From Amarolinea sp964580725 (GTDB lineage Bacteria; Chloroflexota; Anaerolineae; SSC4; Amarolineaceae): DNA of 64,000 bases. The stretch covers positions 62,001 to 126,000 of the forward strand of contig CAZOLV010000002.1 in assembly GCA_964580725.1 (NCBI GenBank). Direction: 5' to 3'. The notes under the pieces are model-generated. The model worked only from the letters and a program-made list of their open reading frames with translations, made no database searches and was not told the DNA's origin. The position numbers and the translations under genes are program-made. Below are positions 1-9,600 of this stretch, piece after piece. How positions within the stretch are numbered: position 1 is the first letter of the stretch; each line of letters begins with the position of its first letter.

Positions 1-2819
1 GCGTGGCGGCCCTGCTGTTGGATGACGGAGAGTCGTTCGCGCTCTCTGGGCGTCAGACTGACGGAACGGTTCAGCAACTGGGTCTGAAGCAGGATGACGC
101 CCATCAGATTGTTGAAATCATGAGCGATGCCGGCGGCGAGCTGGCCAACCGCAGCCAGCCGTTCCTGGCGCTGAAGCTGCTCCTGCGCCTCGCGCTGGCG
201 GGTGACATCCCGCACCATCAGCACCCATCCCCTGGCCGTCGGGCCTGGGGCCAGGGGATGGGCCAGGGCTTCGAAGGCGCGCCCGTTGCGCCGAATTCCG
301 TGCCAGCCGCCGCCGGGTGGGGGGGTGAGCAGATGGGTCAGCGGACGGTCGCCCAGGCGCATCAGGCGAGCTCCATCTTCGCCGCCGTCTTTCTGCAGCG
401 CACCAGCAGAGGTGAACTCGGCTAGCAGAGCCAGATGCTCGTGGCCGGCCGGGTTGGTTTTCAGCAGCCGGTATTCGTCGTCCAGCAACAGAACCCCGTC
501 CTGGACACTACACATGACCTGGCTCATCTGTTCGGCCTGGAACTGGGTCTCTGCGTGCAGGCGCAGGCGGTGCAGGGCGCTCCCGGCCATTTCGGCTAGC
601 GAGGTCAGCAGCCGAGTTTCATCCGGTGTGATCTCGCGCGGCAACGGCACGGCCACAAACAGAATGCCCACCACCGCATCGGCGGTATGCAACGGCGCGC
701 AGATGCCGCCCCAGCCTGGCGGGAATTTGGCAAGCGCCGTTGGCGCCAGCACCGCATCACTGACAAAGTCACCCACAACGCGCGTTTGCCCGCTGGCATA
801 GACCTCCCACCCAATTCCCTCGCCTCGCTTGATGGGCACGCCCAGGAGAGATTCGAACCGGCCGCGCGCAACCACCGCGCGCAATTCGTCGCTGGCCGGA
901 TCGTACAGGCAAATGAGACCCGCCTCGCTCTCAAGCACAGTGAGCGTTTCGCCCAACAGGCGCGGCAGCATTTCGTCCAGCGTTTGCGCCGTGCGCAGGG
1001 CGGTCGAAATTTTCGAGACGGCTTCCAGCTCAGCCAGGCGGTGACGCAACGACTCTTCGGCGCGTTTGCGCTGGATGGCGGCGGTAAGATGGCCTGCAAG
1101 GGACTCCATCCTCCGCACATCTTCGCCGGTGAAGGGTTGGCTGCCGCCGATGTCCATGACGCCGATGATGCCTTCTTTGGACGCCAGCGGCACGATCATT
1201 TCCGCTTCGACGCCCAGGAGTTTGGGAAGTAGGGGCATTGCCTGCCGCGCGGCGGCGCGCATGACGGGGCCGACCGCCGCGGATTCGGCGAACGCGAGAT
1301 AATGCTCCACCACGCCAGCCAGGTCGTTGATCGCCTGAATTTTCTTCGTCTCCAGCGCGCGGTGAAAGGGATGGGACGCGTCCAGTTCGATCTTCACGCG
1401 CGGCATTTGGAAGCCGAGCATGGTTTCGAGTTTCTTCAACAGACCGGGGGGCAGCGCCATGTTCTGGTTCGCCAGGTGTTCGCTCCCGTTCTTTTCCAGC
1501 AGGTACACGGTCGCGCCGTGGCCGCCGAAGATGCGTTCGAGCCCGTTCGATACGATAGCGATGACAGTGGAGAGGCTTTCGCCGCGGTTGAGCGCCTGGT
1601 TGACCGCATCGAGCATCGAGAGGTCTTCGTTGCGGCGGCGGATCTCGGCCTCGGCCTGTTTGCGTTCGGAGATGTCGCGCACCACTACCAGCAGGGAAAG
1701 TTTGCCATCAATGATATGCGTCCGCCCGCTGACTTCCACGGGGAATCGCTCGCCGTCCGCGCGCAGGTTGACGGTTTCGATGAAATGCTCCGAGAGTCCG
1801 CCGTTTCCGTCTTCATCGAGCATCAATACTTCCTGACCCGGCGGCACCAGGTCGGCGACTTTCTTTTTCAGGAATTCTTCGCGCGTGTAGCCGAACATCC
1901 GGCAGGCGCTCTCGTTCACGTCCACGATATCCCCTGCGAGCGATTCGACGAAGATGGCTTCCCGCACACCGTCGAAGATGCCGCGGTAGCGAATCTCGCT
2001 CTCGCGCAGGCTTTCTTCGGCCTGCTTGCGCCCGGTAATGTCCATCACGACGGCGGTGAAGAACGCGCGCCCGCCCTCGGCGTGTTTGGAAATGCTGATC
2101 TCGCAGGGGAATTCGGCGCCGTCCTTGCGCACGCCCGCCAGTTCGCCGCGCGCCCACCTCATGCGCGAGGCTTCTTCCAAAGCGTGAAAATCCTCGACCC
2201 GTCGGCGATGCGCTTCGACGAAACGCGCCGGCAGGAGGACATCGAGCGGCTGGCCGACGATCTCCGCTTCGGAATAGCCGAAGATGTTCCGCGCGGCTTC
2301 GTTGAAGGCTTCGATCTTCTGCGCCTCGTTCACCACGATGACGGCTTCCGCGGCGTGCGTGAGGATGTTGGACAGCCGCGACTGGCTGGCGCGCAGGTCT
2401 GCTTCGGCTTTTTGTTTTTCCGCCCGCAGGCGATGGTCTTCCAGCGCGTGGACGACGGCCTGCCCCAGGCGCGCCAGGCGGTCTTTGAGCAGGTAATCGG
2501 CCGCGCCGTCCTTCATGGCTTGCACAGCGATGTCTTCGCCCACGGCGCCGGAGACGAGGATGAAGGGAATGTCCAGCCCTCGCGCGCGCACGAGTTGGAG
2601 GGCGCGCACGCCGTCGAACTGCGGCAGGTGGTAATCCGCCAGGATCAGGTCGTAGGGGCGGGCGTCTCGGCCGCCGTGATCGAGCGCGTCGAGAAATTCC
2701 CACTCGCTGACCACGCGCTTCCAATCCGGCGCGAACCCCGCCGCGCGCAGATGCGCCAGCATCAATTCGGCGTCGGAGGGATTGTCTTCGAGGATCAGGG
2801 TTTTCAATACAGCAGGCAT
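1..2819 (-). CDS. Hybrid sensor histidine kinase, receiver-PAS-PAS-GAF-GAF-PAS-HisKA (3' end beyond window)
   Basis: The reading frame starts at ATG 2819 and stays open to the left edge, giving about 939 residues. An N-terminal receiver domain comes first (LEDNPSDAE acidic pair, phospho-acceptor D62 in LILADYHLP). Two PAS domains follow, each ending in a DITGRKQAEE/DISERKQAE-type linker. Next are a GAF domain with the segment MLGFQMPRVKIELDASHPFH, a second GAF domain (LASKEGIIGVMDIGG lies between them), and a further PAS domain ending VRDVTRQREAQ. A dimerisation/phospho-acceptor H-box, AAGIAHDFNNLMG, sits about 30 residues before the edge. The ATPase domain must lie to the left. An N-terminal receiver suggests it is controlled by another kinase in a phosphorelay, with the downstream-encoded kinases as candidate partners. 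It lies in the same orientation as the next kinase, from which it is separated only by a palindromic repeat. Confidence 0.88.
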   Translation of the reverse strand, partial: MPAVLKTLILEDNPSDAELMLAHLRAAGFAPDWKRVVSEWEFLDALDHGGRDARPYDLILADYHLPQFDGVRALQLVRARGLDIPFILVSGAVGEDIAVQAMKDGAADYLLKDRLARLGQAVVHALEDHRLRAEKQKAEADLRASQSRLSNILTHAAEAVIVVNEAQKIEAFNEAARNIFGYSEAEIVGQPLDVLLPARFVEAHRRRVEDFHALEEASRMRWARGELAGVRKDGAEFPCEISISKHAEGGRAFFTAVVMDITGRKQAEESLRESEIRYRGIFDGVREAIFVESLAGDIVDVNESACRMFGYTREEFLKKKVADLVPPGQEVLMLDEDGNGGLSEHFIETVNLRADGERFPVEVSGRTHIIDGKLSLLVVVRDISERKQAEAEIRRRNEDLSMLDAVNQALNRGESLSTVIAIVSNGLERIFGGHGATVYLLEKNGSEHLANQNMALPPGLLKKLETMLGFQMPRVKIELDASHPFHRALETKKIQAINDLAGVVEHYLAFAESAAVGPVMRAAARQAMPLLPKLLGVEAEMIVPLASKEGIIGVMDIGGSQPFTGEDVRRMESLAGHLTAAIQRKRAEESLRHRLAELEAVSKISTALRTAQTLDEMLPRLLGETLTVLESEAGLICLYDPASDELRAVVARGRFESLLGVPIKRGEGIGWEVYASGQTRVVGDFVSDAVLAPTALAKFPPGWGGICAPLHTADAVVGILFVAVPLPREITPDETRLLTSLAEMAGSALHRLRLHAETQFQAEQMSQVMCSVQDGVLLLDDEYRLLKTNPAGHEHLALLAEFTSAGALQKDGGEDGARLMRLGDRPLTHLLTPPPGGGWHGIRRNGRAFEALAHPLAPGPTARGWVLMVRDVTRQREAQEQLQRQERLAAVGQLAAGIAHDFNNLMGVILLQTQLLNRSVSLTPRERERLSVIQQQGRH

Positions 2820-2836
2820 GGAACCCTCACATTTCG

Positions 2837-2890
2837 ATTTCGGATTGCTGATTGCGGATCCAAAATCAGCAATCTAAAATCTAAAATAAA
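2837..2890. repeat. Dispersed GATT/AATC palindromic repeat, copy A
   Basis: This AT-rich block sits between two kinase genes in a GC-rich setting. It contains a perfect 11-bp inverted repeat, GATTGCTGATT (2843-2853) and AATCAGCAATC (2864-2874), with a 10-nt loop. The right side continues as AATCTAAAATCTAAAAT. It overlaps the TAG stop of the upstream-transcribed kinase (2874-2876). It could act as a transcription-attenuating hairpin, but there is no clean T-tract. Two related blocks occur at 3084-3163 and 5256-5297. Confidence 0.75.
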
Positions 2891-5246
2891 ATGTCGCGCC
2901 TTTGTCCACTTCGGCTTCCGCCCAGACCTGCCCGCCGTGACGGTGGACGATGCGCTGGACGATGGCGAGACCGACGCCCGTGCCTTCGTATTCCTCGGCG
3001 CGGTGCAGGCGTTGGAAGACGCCGAAGAGTTTATCCGCATATTTCATGTCGAAGCCGACGCCGTTGTCTCTTACAAAATAGATTTTAGAATTTAAATTTA
3101 AGATTTCAGATTTGAGCGGATAGGAATCCCAATCTGCAATCTGCGATCTAAAATCTGAAATCGTAAGCGCGCCGACTTCGATCCGCGCCTTCTCCCGCGC
3201 GCGCGTGTATTTGAGCGCGTTGGAAAGCAGGTTGAGGAAGACTTGTTTCAGCAATGCCGGGTCGGCTTCGCAATCGGGCAGGTCGCCGATGATGAGTTCC
3301 ACCTCGCGCCCGTCCTGCTCGGCATGGAGTTCCTCCAGCGCGCGGCTGACGATGACGAGCGGCGAGACGGTCTCTTTTTTGAGCGGCTGTTTCCCGAGGC
3401 GCGAGAATGCCAGCAGGTCGTCCACCAGTTGACCCATGCGCCGGGCGTTGTCGCGGATGAGGTTGAAGTAGCGCGCGCCCTCTTCGTCCAGGGATGCGGT
3501 GTGCGTTTCGAGCAGGATGCGCGAGAAGCCGTCTATGGCGCGCAGCGGGGCGCGCAGGTCGTGCGAGACGGAGTAGGCGAAGGCTTCGAGTTCTCCGTTG
3601 GCGGATTTCAACTCGGCGGTGCGCTCACGGACGCGCTCTTCGAGTTCCACGTTCAGTTTGCGGATTTCCTCCTCCGCGCGCCTGCGCTCGGTGATGTTCA
3701 CACTGGCGCAAGTCACCCCAACAATCTTGCCAGTGGCGCCGCGCACCGGCTCGACGGTGAGATCATAGAAAAACGCCTCCCCGCCGATGTTTATGCGGAC
3801 TTGTTCGCGGGCGGTGACGCCAGTCTCCACAACGCGCCGCTTGATTTGGGTCAAGTATGCGGCATCTTCAGCCGGGAGCAGTTCGGCGTCGGTTTTGCCC
3901 AGCACTGTCTCCGGCGTGAATCCTGGGTGCGGGTTGTAAATCCAGGTATAGCGCAAATCCAGGTCTTGATTGAAGACGACGATGGGTGAGTTTTCGAGCG
4001 CCAGACGGAACCGTTCTTCGCTCTCGCGCAGCGCTTCTTCCGCCCGCCTGCGCTCGGTGATGTCCTGTTTGACGGCGATGAAGTTGGCGACCCTGCCCTG
4101 CGAATCCAATACCGGCGTGATGGTCTGTTCGTCGAGATAGATCGAACCGTCCTTGCGTTGGTTGACCAGCACGCCATGCCAGGTCTTCCCCGCCAGGATG
4201 GTATCCCACAGGTCTTTGTAAAATTCCCGCTTTTGCCTGCCCGATTTCAAGATGCGCGGATTTTTGCCGGTGATTTCCGCGGCGGAATAACCGGTGAGGG
4301 AGGTGAACGCCGGGTTGACCCATTGGATGTTTCCCGCCGCGTCGGTGATGACGATGGCGTTGGCGGAGGCTTCCAGCGCGGCGCCCTGCAGGCGCAGCGT
4401 GCGCTCGTCGCGCTGGCGCGCGATTTCGGCTTGCTGGAGCAGTTCGGCGTTCCACCAGACGAGGGCGGTGAAAACGAGAGTGGACGCGAGGGCGAAGAGT
4501 CCCACGCCAAACCCGGTTTCGTACAACCCGGCGCGTTCGCCCAACAGGCGGAGCCAGCCCAACACAAAGGGAATGAACACGGCGGCTGGCAGCAGGCGCC
4601 GCGCCATCGTCCCGCCGTGTCCATCGCTGGCGAGAAGCCGAACCAGTCCGCCGTCTTGGCGCGCAAACAGGACGCCCAATCCCAAAACGAAGAACGCCGC
4701 CGAGGTGTGCAAAGCCATGCTCGCAAAGGGGAAGACGTCGTAGAGCGATTCGACGTTGTAGGCGTACCCCATCAGCGCCAACAAGGATACTGAAAGCGAA
4801 ACCAGCGACAGGGAGGGCGCGATCCGCCGCCGCCAGCGTTGATCCAGCGCGAGCAGGGCAATTCCCAACAGGAGGAAGTTGAGCGCGGTCGCCTCCGACA
4901 TGCGAAGCGGCTCGGGCGCGTGGAACAGGAGGCGGTCTATGCCGAAATCCAAATCGAGAAGGGTTTCGCCGAGGGTGAGCGCCCCGATCAGGGCGGGGAG
5001 GGAGGCGAGCGTCCGCTCCAGTCGCCGCGTCCAGCCGGTCGGATGTCCGCGCTGGATCCACAGCGACGCGCCCGCGCAAGCGAAGGCGAACGCGGTGTTC
5101 GGTTTCATCGTCGCCAGCCCCGGCAGGACGCTTTTCAGCGCTTCGATCTCGAACAGCCAGCCCAAAAGCACGGAGAGACCGACCGCCAGCGCGGCGGGTC
5201 CGGCAAAACGAGCAAGGAGTTGGGGCAAGCGAGTTTGGGCTTTCAT
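2874..5246 (-). CDS. Membrane-bound PAS sensor histidine kinase
   Basis: The product is 790 residues. Roughly residues 1-265 are hydrophobic, with about seven to eight membrane segments. Two PAS domains follow (about 285-405 and 410-530), both ending in ITERRRAEE. A coiled-coil linker and a HisKA domain come next, with phospho-acceptor H562 in SVSHDLRAPLRAI. The HATPase domain has its N-box at FLNLLSNALKYT, G1 at RDNGVGFD and G2 at EGTGVGLAI. It is an orthodox kinase that should autophosphorylate and pass phosphate to a receiver, most simply the regulator encoded just upstream. The ATG overlaps that gene's TGA (ATGA, 5243-5246), so translation is probably coupled. Residues about 692-722, between the N-box and G1, are encoded by a palindromic repeat (copy B), which is unusual in a catalytic domain. 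The N-box and both G boxes are intact, so it may still be active. Confidence 0.92.
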   Translation of the reverse strand: MKAQTRLPQLLARFAGPAALAVGLSVLLGWLFEIEALKSVLPGLATMKPNTAFAFACAGASLWIQRGHPTGWTRRLERTLASLPALIGALTLGETLLDLDFGIDRLLFHAPEPLRMSEATALNFLLLGIALLALDQRWRRRIAPSLSLVSLSVSLLALMGYAYNVESLYDVFPFASMALHTSAAFFVLGLGVLFARQDGGLVRLLASDGHGGTMARRLLPAAVFIPFVLGWLRLLGERAGLYETGFGVGLFALASTLVFTALVWWNAELLQQAEIARQRDERTLRLQGAALEASANAIVITDAAGNIQWVNPAFTSLTGYSAAEITGKNPRILKSGRQKREFYKDLWDTILAGKTWHGVLVNQRKDGSIYLDEQTITPVLDSQGRVANFIAVKQDITERRRAEEALRESEERFRLALENSPIVVFNQDLDLRYTWIYNPHPGFTPETVLGKTDAELLPAEDAAYLTQIKRRVVETGVTAREQVRINIGGEAFFYDLTVEPVRGATGKIVGVTCASVNITERRRAEEEIRKLNVELEERVRERTAELKSANGELEAFAYSVSHDLRAPLRAIDGFSRILLETHTASLDEEGARYFNLIRDNARRMGQLVDDLLAFSRLGKQPLKKETVSPLVIVSRALEELHAEQDGREVELIIGDLPDCEADPALLKQVFLNLLSNALKYTRAREKARIEVGALTISDFRSQIADWDSYPLKSEILNLNSKIYFVRDNGVGFDMKYADKLFGVFQRLHRAEEYEGTGVGLAIVQRIVHRHGGQVWAEAEVDKGATFYFRF
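3084..3163. repeat. Dispersed GATT/AATC palindromic repeat, copy B, inside a kinase gene
   Basis: This AT-rich imperfect inverted repeat lies within the HATPase coding region. The left arm is made of GATT-type words (GATTTTAGAATTTAAATTT, GATTTCAGATTTGA). The right arm has AATC-type words (AATCTGCAATCTGCGATC, AAATCTGAAATC). A short GC-rich centre joins them. It keeps the reading frame open and encodes a loop of about 30 residues that includes SDFRSQIADWDSYPLKSEI. Confidence 0.75.
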
Positions 5247-5725
5247 AATTTAGCGGTCTTTGATTTCCGATTGCGGATTTGCGATTGCAGATTGCCGATC
5301 CGCACTCCGAGACTTGGGGCAAGCAAAGTCGAACCCTCCGCAATCGAATCAACGTTCACCTGTTTGCGAATCGTGGGAACGAGCGTGTCGGTCATTGTTT
5401 TTTTGGAAACGAAATCGTGCGCGCCGGCTTGCAGGGCGGCGGCGCGAAAGGTGGAATCTTCCATGATGGTTAGGACGATAATCTTGGTTTTGGGCAGTTC
5501 TTTTTTGAAGCGCGGGATCAAGTTCAAGCCTGATTCGCCTCCGGCCAGGTTGAGGTCGAGCAGGATGACGTCGGGCAGCAATTTGCCGGATTGGGCAAAG
5601 GCGTCCTCGCCCCCGGCAGAAACGCCCACGACTTGGAACACTCCCTGGAAATGGAGGTAATCGGCGGCAGCCGCCAGGAAATGCGGACTGTCGTCCACGA
5701 GCAGGATGCGGATGGGTTCGGTCAT
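5243..5725 (-). CDS. Single-domain response regulator (receiver only)
   Basis: ATG 5725 was chosen because the family-typical start MTEPIRILLVDDSPH lies there, with GAGG about 8 nt upstream. An in-frame ATG 42 nt earlier adds only an atypical leader. The product is 160 residues with a complete CheY-like receiver: acidic pair D11-D12, phospho-acceptor D57 in VILLDLNL, the switch Thr in VLTIM and the conserved Lys in FVSKK. No DNA-binding domain follows. Instead the last 20 or so residues (RIGNLQSQIRNRKSKT) are encoded by palindromic repeat copy C, so the original C-terminus may have been replaced or extended. The stop overlaps the start of the membrane kinase (ATGA), which marks the pair as partners. 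Output is probably by protein contact or phosphorelay. Confidence 0.88.
   Translation of the reverse strand: MTEPIRILLVDDSPHFLAAAADYLHFQGVFQVVGVSAGGEDAFAQSGKLLPDVILLDLNLAGGESGLNLIPRFKKELPKTKIIVLTIMEDSTFRAAALQAGAHDFVSKKTMTDTLVPTIRKQVNVDSIAEGSTLLAPSLGVRIGNLQSQIRNRKSKTAKL
5256..5297. repeat. Dispersed GATT-type repeat, copy C
   Basis: This is a run of related words, GATTTCCGATTGCGGATTTGC and GATTGCAGATTGCCGATC-like, at the 3' end of the response-regulator gene. Only the GATT-oriented arm is present, unlike copies A and B. It encodes the basic C-terminal tail of the regulator. Confidence 0.6.
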
Positions 5726-5850
5726 GTTTTGCCTCGTTCGTGAAAATGCGGATACGTCCATCCTCACGATACCAGAGGCGGGTTCAAGCGTCTATTCGGT
5801 TGTGTACGGTATTTGGGTTGAGAGCGCCCTGTATTTTTCCCCTTTCTGGC

Positions 5851-5916
5851 GGGACGCGGAGAACGCGGATGTCATTCTTTTTCCGCGTCCTCCGCGTGCT
5901 GCACGATCCGCGTCCC
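5851..5916. repeat. Palindromic intergenic repeat (GACGCGGA family), copy 1
   Basis: Perfect 10-bp terminal inverted repeats, GGGACGCGGA (5851-5860) and TCCGCGTCCC (5907-5916), enclose internal words AACGCGGAT and TTCCGCGTCCTCCGCGT that also pair with each other. It lies in the gap between two signalling operons and can form a long hairpin on either strand. Confidence 0.7.
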
Positions 5917-5943
5917 AAAAACCTTGGGGAACGACTTCGTGAA

Positions 5944-6016
5944 TTGGACGCGGATAAACGCGGAGAACGCGGATTTTAATCTTTTTCCGCGTTCATCTGC
6001 GCTCGCCCGCGTCCAA
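5944..6016. repeat. Palindromic intergenic repeat (GACGCGGA family), copy 2
   Basis: Perfect 10-bp ends, TTGGACGCGG (5944-5953) and CCGCGTCCAA (6007-6016), enclose AACGCGGAGAACGCGGAT and TTTTTCCGCGTT. It is the same family as the element 28 bp away and ends just downstream of the LuxR-type regulator stop codon, where it could end transcripts from the right. Confidence 0.7.
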
Positions 6017-6023
6017 CTCAAAG

Positions 6024-6668
6024 TTATTCAATGATACCGCGCTTCACCGCGTACTTCACCAGTTCGGTCTGCGTCTTCAAGCCCAGTTTCTTCATGAGAT
6101 TCCCTCTGTGCATCTCGACGGTGCGCGGGCTGAGCGAGAGTTTCTCCGCGATCTGCGGATTGCTCAGTCCCTCCGCCGCGAGTTGAAAGACTTCGCGCTC
6201 GCGGTCGGTGAGATTCTCGAAGGGGTCTTTGGCGCGCGAGTCGTCCGCGCGCTGCATGTAGGCCTGGATGGCGCGTTCGTTGAGCGACGGGCTGAGGTAC
6301 ACGTTGCCCGCCAGCGCCTGCCGAATCGCAAAGACCAGTTCGCCCGAAGAACTTTTTTTCAACACGTAGCCCGCCGCGCCCGCCGCCAGCGACTCGACCA
6401 CGTAACTCTCGGTGTCGTACATCGAAAGCACGATCACCTTCGTCGCGGGGGAAACGCGCTTGGTCCGCCGCGCCACTTCCAGCCCCGAAAGACCCGGCAT
6501 CATCATATCCACGATCAGCACTTCGGGCTTGTGTTTCTCCACCAGCGTCACCGCCTCCAGCCCGTCGCCCGTCTCGGCGATGACCTGGAAATCGGCTTGC
6601 GTTTCGAGCAACAGGCGCAGCGCCTCGCGCAATATCCGATGATCGTCGGCAAGCAGGATGGCGGTCAT
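6024..6668 (-). CDS. NarL/LuxR-family response regulator
   Basis: The product is 214 residues. The receiver occupies 1-120 (D9-D10 acidic pair, phospho-acceptor D54 in LIVDMMMPG, conserved Lys in VLKKSS). A LuxR-type helix-turn-helix covers about 150-212 (LTDREREVFQLAAEGLSN, then AEKLSLSPRTVEMHRGNLMKKL). ATG 6668 is supported by GGAAGGAG 7 nt upstream and by the ATGA overlap with the kinase stop at 6665. In-frame sequence further upstream is kinase coding sequence in another frame. This is the cognate regulator of the six-PAS NarX-like kinase, and phosphorylation should trigger dimerisation and DNA binding. Confidence 0.95.
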   Translation of the reverse strand: MTAILLADDHRILREALRLLLETQADFQVIAETGDGLEAVTLVEKHKPEVLIVDMMMPGLSGLEVARRTKRVSPATKVIVLSMYDTESYVVESLAAGAAGYVLKKSSSGELVFAIRQALAGNVYLSPSLNERAIQAYMQRADDSRAKDPFENLTDREREVFQLAAEGLSNPQIAEKLSLSPRTVEMHRGNLMKKLGLKTQTELVKYAVKRGIIE

Positions 6669-9600
6669 GCGCGCTCCTTCCACGGCAGGCGCATCGTTTT
6701 TCGCGAGCCTTTGCCCGGCGCGGATTCGATCTCGAACGTCCCGCCGACGAGTTGAACTCGTTCGCGCATCCCGCCCAGCCCGCGGTTCAGCGCCAGCGCG
6801 GCTACCGGATCGAACCCGACTCCGTCGTCTTCGATTTGGATCTCCATCCCTGCGCCTCTTTTCTGGACTTCGAGCCTGACCCGCGTCCCACGGGAGTGAC
6901 GCGCCACGTTGGTCAGCGACTCTTGTGCGACGCGATAGGCGGTCGTCTCGATCTCGGACGTGAAGCGTATGCCCTCCACGCCGCGGTGTTCGAACTCCAC
7001 CGCAACGCCCGTCTCCTCCTGAAAGCGATTGACCTGCCAGGTCAGGGCGGGGATGAGCCCGAGGTCGTCGAGCATGGGCGGGCGCAGTTGAAGCGAGAGG
7101 CGGCTGACGCGGTCGAGCAGGTCGGCGGCGAAGGTCTGCGCCTGTCCGATCTTCGCCGCGGCGGCGTCGGCGGGCAGTTGACCCGCCAGATCGAGCGTGA
7201 TCTTCATGGCGGTCAGTATCTGCCCGAACTGGTCGTGCAGTTCGCGCCCGATGGCGCGGGCTTCGCTCTCGCGCGTTTCGACCAAACGGCGCGAGAGTTC
7301 CGCCAGGCGGTCGTTGTTGAGGCGCGTCTCTTCGAGCAGGCGCGCGTTCTTCAAGCCCAGCGCGGCTTGGTCGGCGAGCGTTTCCAGAAACGCGGCGATG
7401 GCTCTGAAATCGCGCTTGTCTTTCGAGGCAAGCCCGATCACGCCCAGGACTTCGTTTTCGGTGCGCAGGGGCAGGGCGGCAAAGGAGGTCACGCCCGCCC
7501 GTTTGCACTCCATCCACGTGCAGCGCAGGTCGGTGTGGATGTCCGTGGAATAGATCGCCTGCGCTTCTTTGGCGGCAAGCCCGCACAGACATTCGCTCAC
7601 GCGGTGGACGGGGGTTTCGTCGTGGCGCAAGCCGTCCGCCGGGGCGTGCGAGCCGCGCAGGAACATGTCCTTTCCCTGTCGCATGAAGAACATCGCCAGG
7701 TCGGGTGTGACGACTCTCAGGATTTCCTCCAAAACCGCTTCCATCACACCTTCGACCGAGAGGCTGGAGGCGACGCGCCGACCGAGAACGTAGAGCGCGG
7801 CTTGCTGTTCGGCGCGCCGGTGGATTTCCTCCTCCGCGCGCTTGCGCTCGGTGATGTCCAGCGACGTGTTGAGAATGTATTTCTCGCCGCCGATGGTCAC
7901 AAGGTCAATGTTGATGGAGAAGAGTCGCGCCTGTCCCGACTTTGTGCGCAGGGTCAGCTCCAGGTTGTGAACAAAGCCGCGCTCTTTCAATTCGGCAAGC
8001 GCGCGCGCCCGCACTTCCGCGTCGGGATTGAAGGCCAGTTCCAGGGACGTTTTGCCGATCGCTTCCTGCCGGCTGAAACCAAGCGCTTGCTCGAACGCTT
8101 CGTTGACGTGGACGATGACGCCATCCGGCAGGGAGGATAGCACAATGGAATACGGCGCCTTTTCGAATAGGGTGGAGAATTTTTCTTCACTCTCGCGCAA
8201 CGCATCCTCCGCCCGCTTGCGCTCGGTGATGTTCATCATCTGGGAAAGCAGATACTTTTCCCCGCGCTGTTCGATGATCTCTGTGTTGAATAGGGCGTAG
8301 CCCTTTTCGCCTGATTTGTTCTTGAACTCGAATTCGAAGTCCCGCAATCTCCCCGCTTGAAGCAAAGCCGCGTATGCCTGTTGGCATTTCGATGGGTCTG
8401 CCCAGAAATCGAAATCGGCGGCTTGCTTGCCGAGAGATTCAGCGCGGGCGTATCCGAACATTTCTTCCCAAGCCGTGTTGACATCCACGATCCTTCGTTC
8501 GGTCAATGTTGCCAGCACGGAAGCCAGCGGGCTGGCGTGAAATGTTGTAAGGAAAAGGTCGCGGGTAAAACGCAGCTCTTGCTCCGCGCGCTTGCGTTCG
8601 GTGATGTCGGTGACAAAGCCCTCCAGCGCCAGCAAGGTTCCATGGGGGTCGTACACGCCGCCGCCCCGCTCCCATACCCACTTCTCCGCGCCGCCCGCCG
8701 CCGCGATCCGATAGGTGAGCTCATACGAACGGCGTGCGCCCAACGCCGATTGGATTTCGTCCCAGACGCGCTTGCGGTCGTCCGCGTGAATCCGATCACC
8801 GAATTCGCGGCGATGCTCCATGAAGTCGGAGACTGGATAGCCCGTCAGAGGGAGAATGCCCTCGCTGACAAACTCTGTTGTCCAGTCCCTGTCGTTGCGG
8901 GCGCGATACACCACGCCCGGCAGGTTGCCGATGATGGCGACAAGCTGTCTTTGAGATTCGCGCAGTTGTTCCTCCGCCTGTTTACGCGCGGTGATGTCGG
9001 TTGAAATGCCGCAAAGCGCGTACGGCGCGCCGTTCAAATCGAAAAGCGGAAATTTGACTGAGACGTACGTGTGAAGGACGCCATCGTCGAGCCGGGCGGA
9101 CTCTTCGAATGTAATGGGAATGCGCCCCTCGACTACTTTCCGGTCGTTGGCGCGCAATTCCCGCGCCAGTTCGGCAGGAAAGATTTCGAAATCGGTTTTT
9201 CCAGTCAGATCCCTTCCCTCCCGGTTGAATAACTCCTCCCACTTCCGATTGAAGAGAAGGTAGCGGCCCTCCAAATCCTTCATGAAGACGATCGAGGGGG
9301 AGTGATCCAGGATTGCCTGCAACTGCTGGCGGTTTCTCTGAATTGCCTCCTCCGCGCGCTTGCGCTCGGTGATCTCGGTGAAGAAAATCGAAAGCCCGTC
9401 TTTGGATGGGTAAATGCGGTTCTCGAACCAGCGATCCCACGGCGCGTAATAATCTTCGATCACCAGCGTTTCCTGCGTTTCCAGCGCGCGAACGTAGGCA
9501 TTCGCAAACGGCGTGCCTTTCGCTTCGGGGAATTCCACCCAATAGTTTTTGCCGACCAGGTTTTCGGGTTTGCGCCCCAGCAGTTCGCCGCCCTTTGGGT

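Noticed and set aside
1302..3095. A 597-residue open frame on the plus strand at the left end
   Set aside because: Codon for codon it is the complement of the receiver/PAS/GAF kinase, whose motifs (LEDNPSDAE, LILADYHLP, AHDFNN) are clear on the minus strand.
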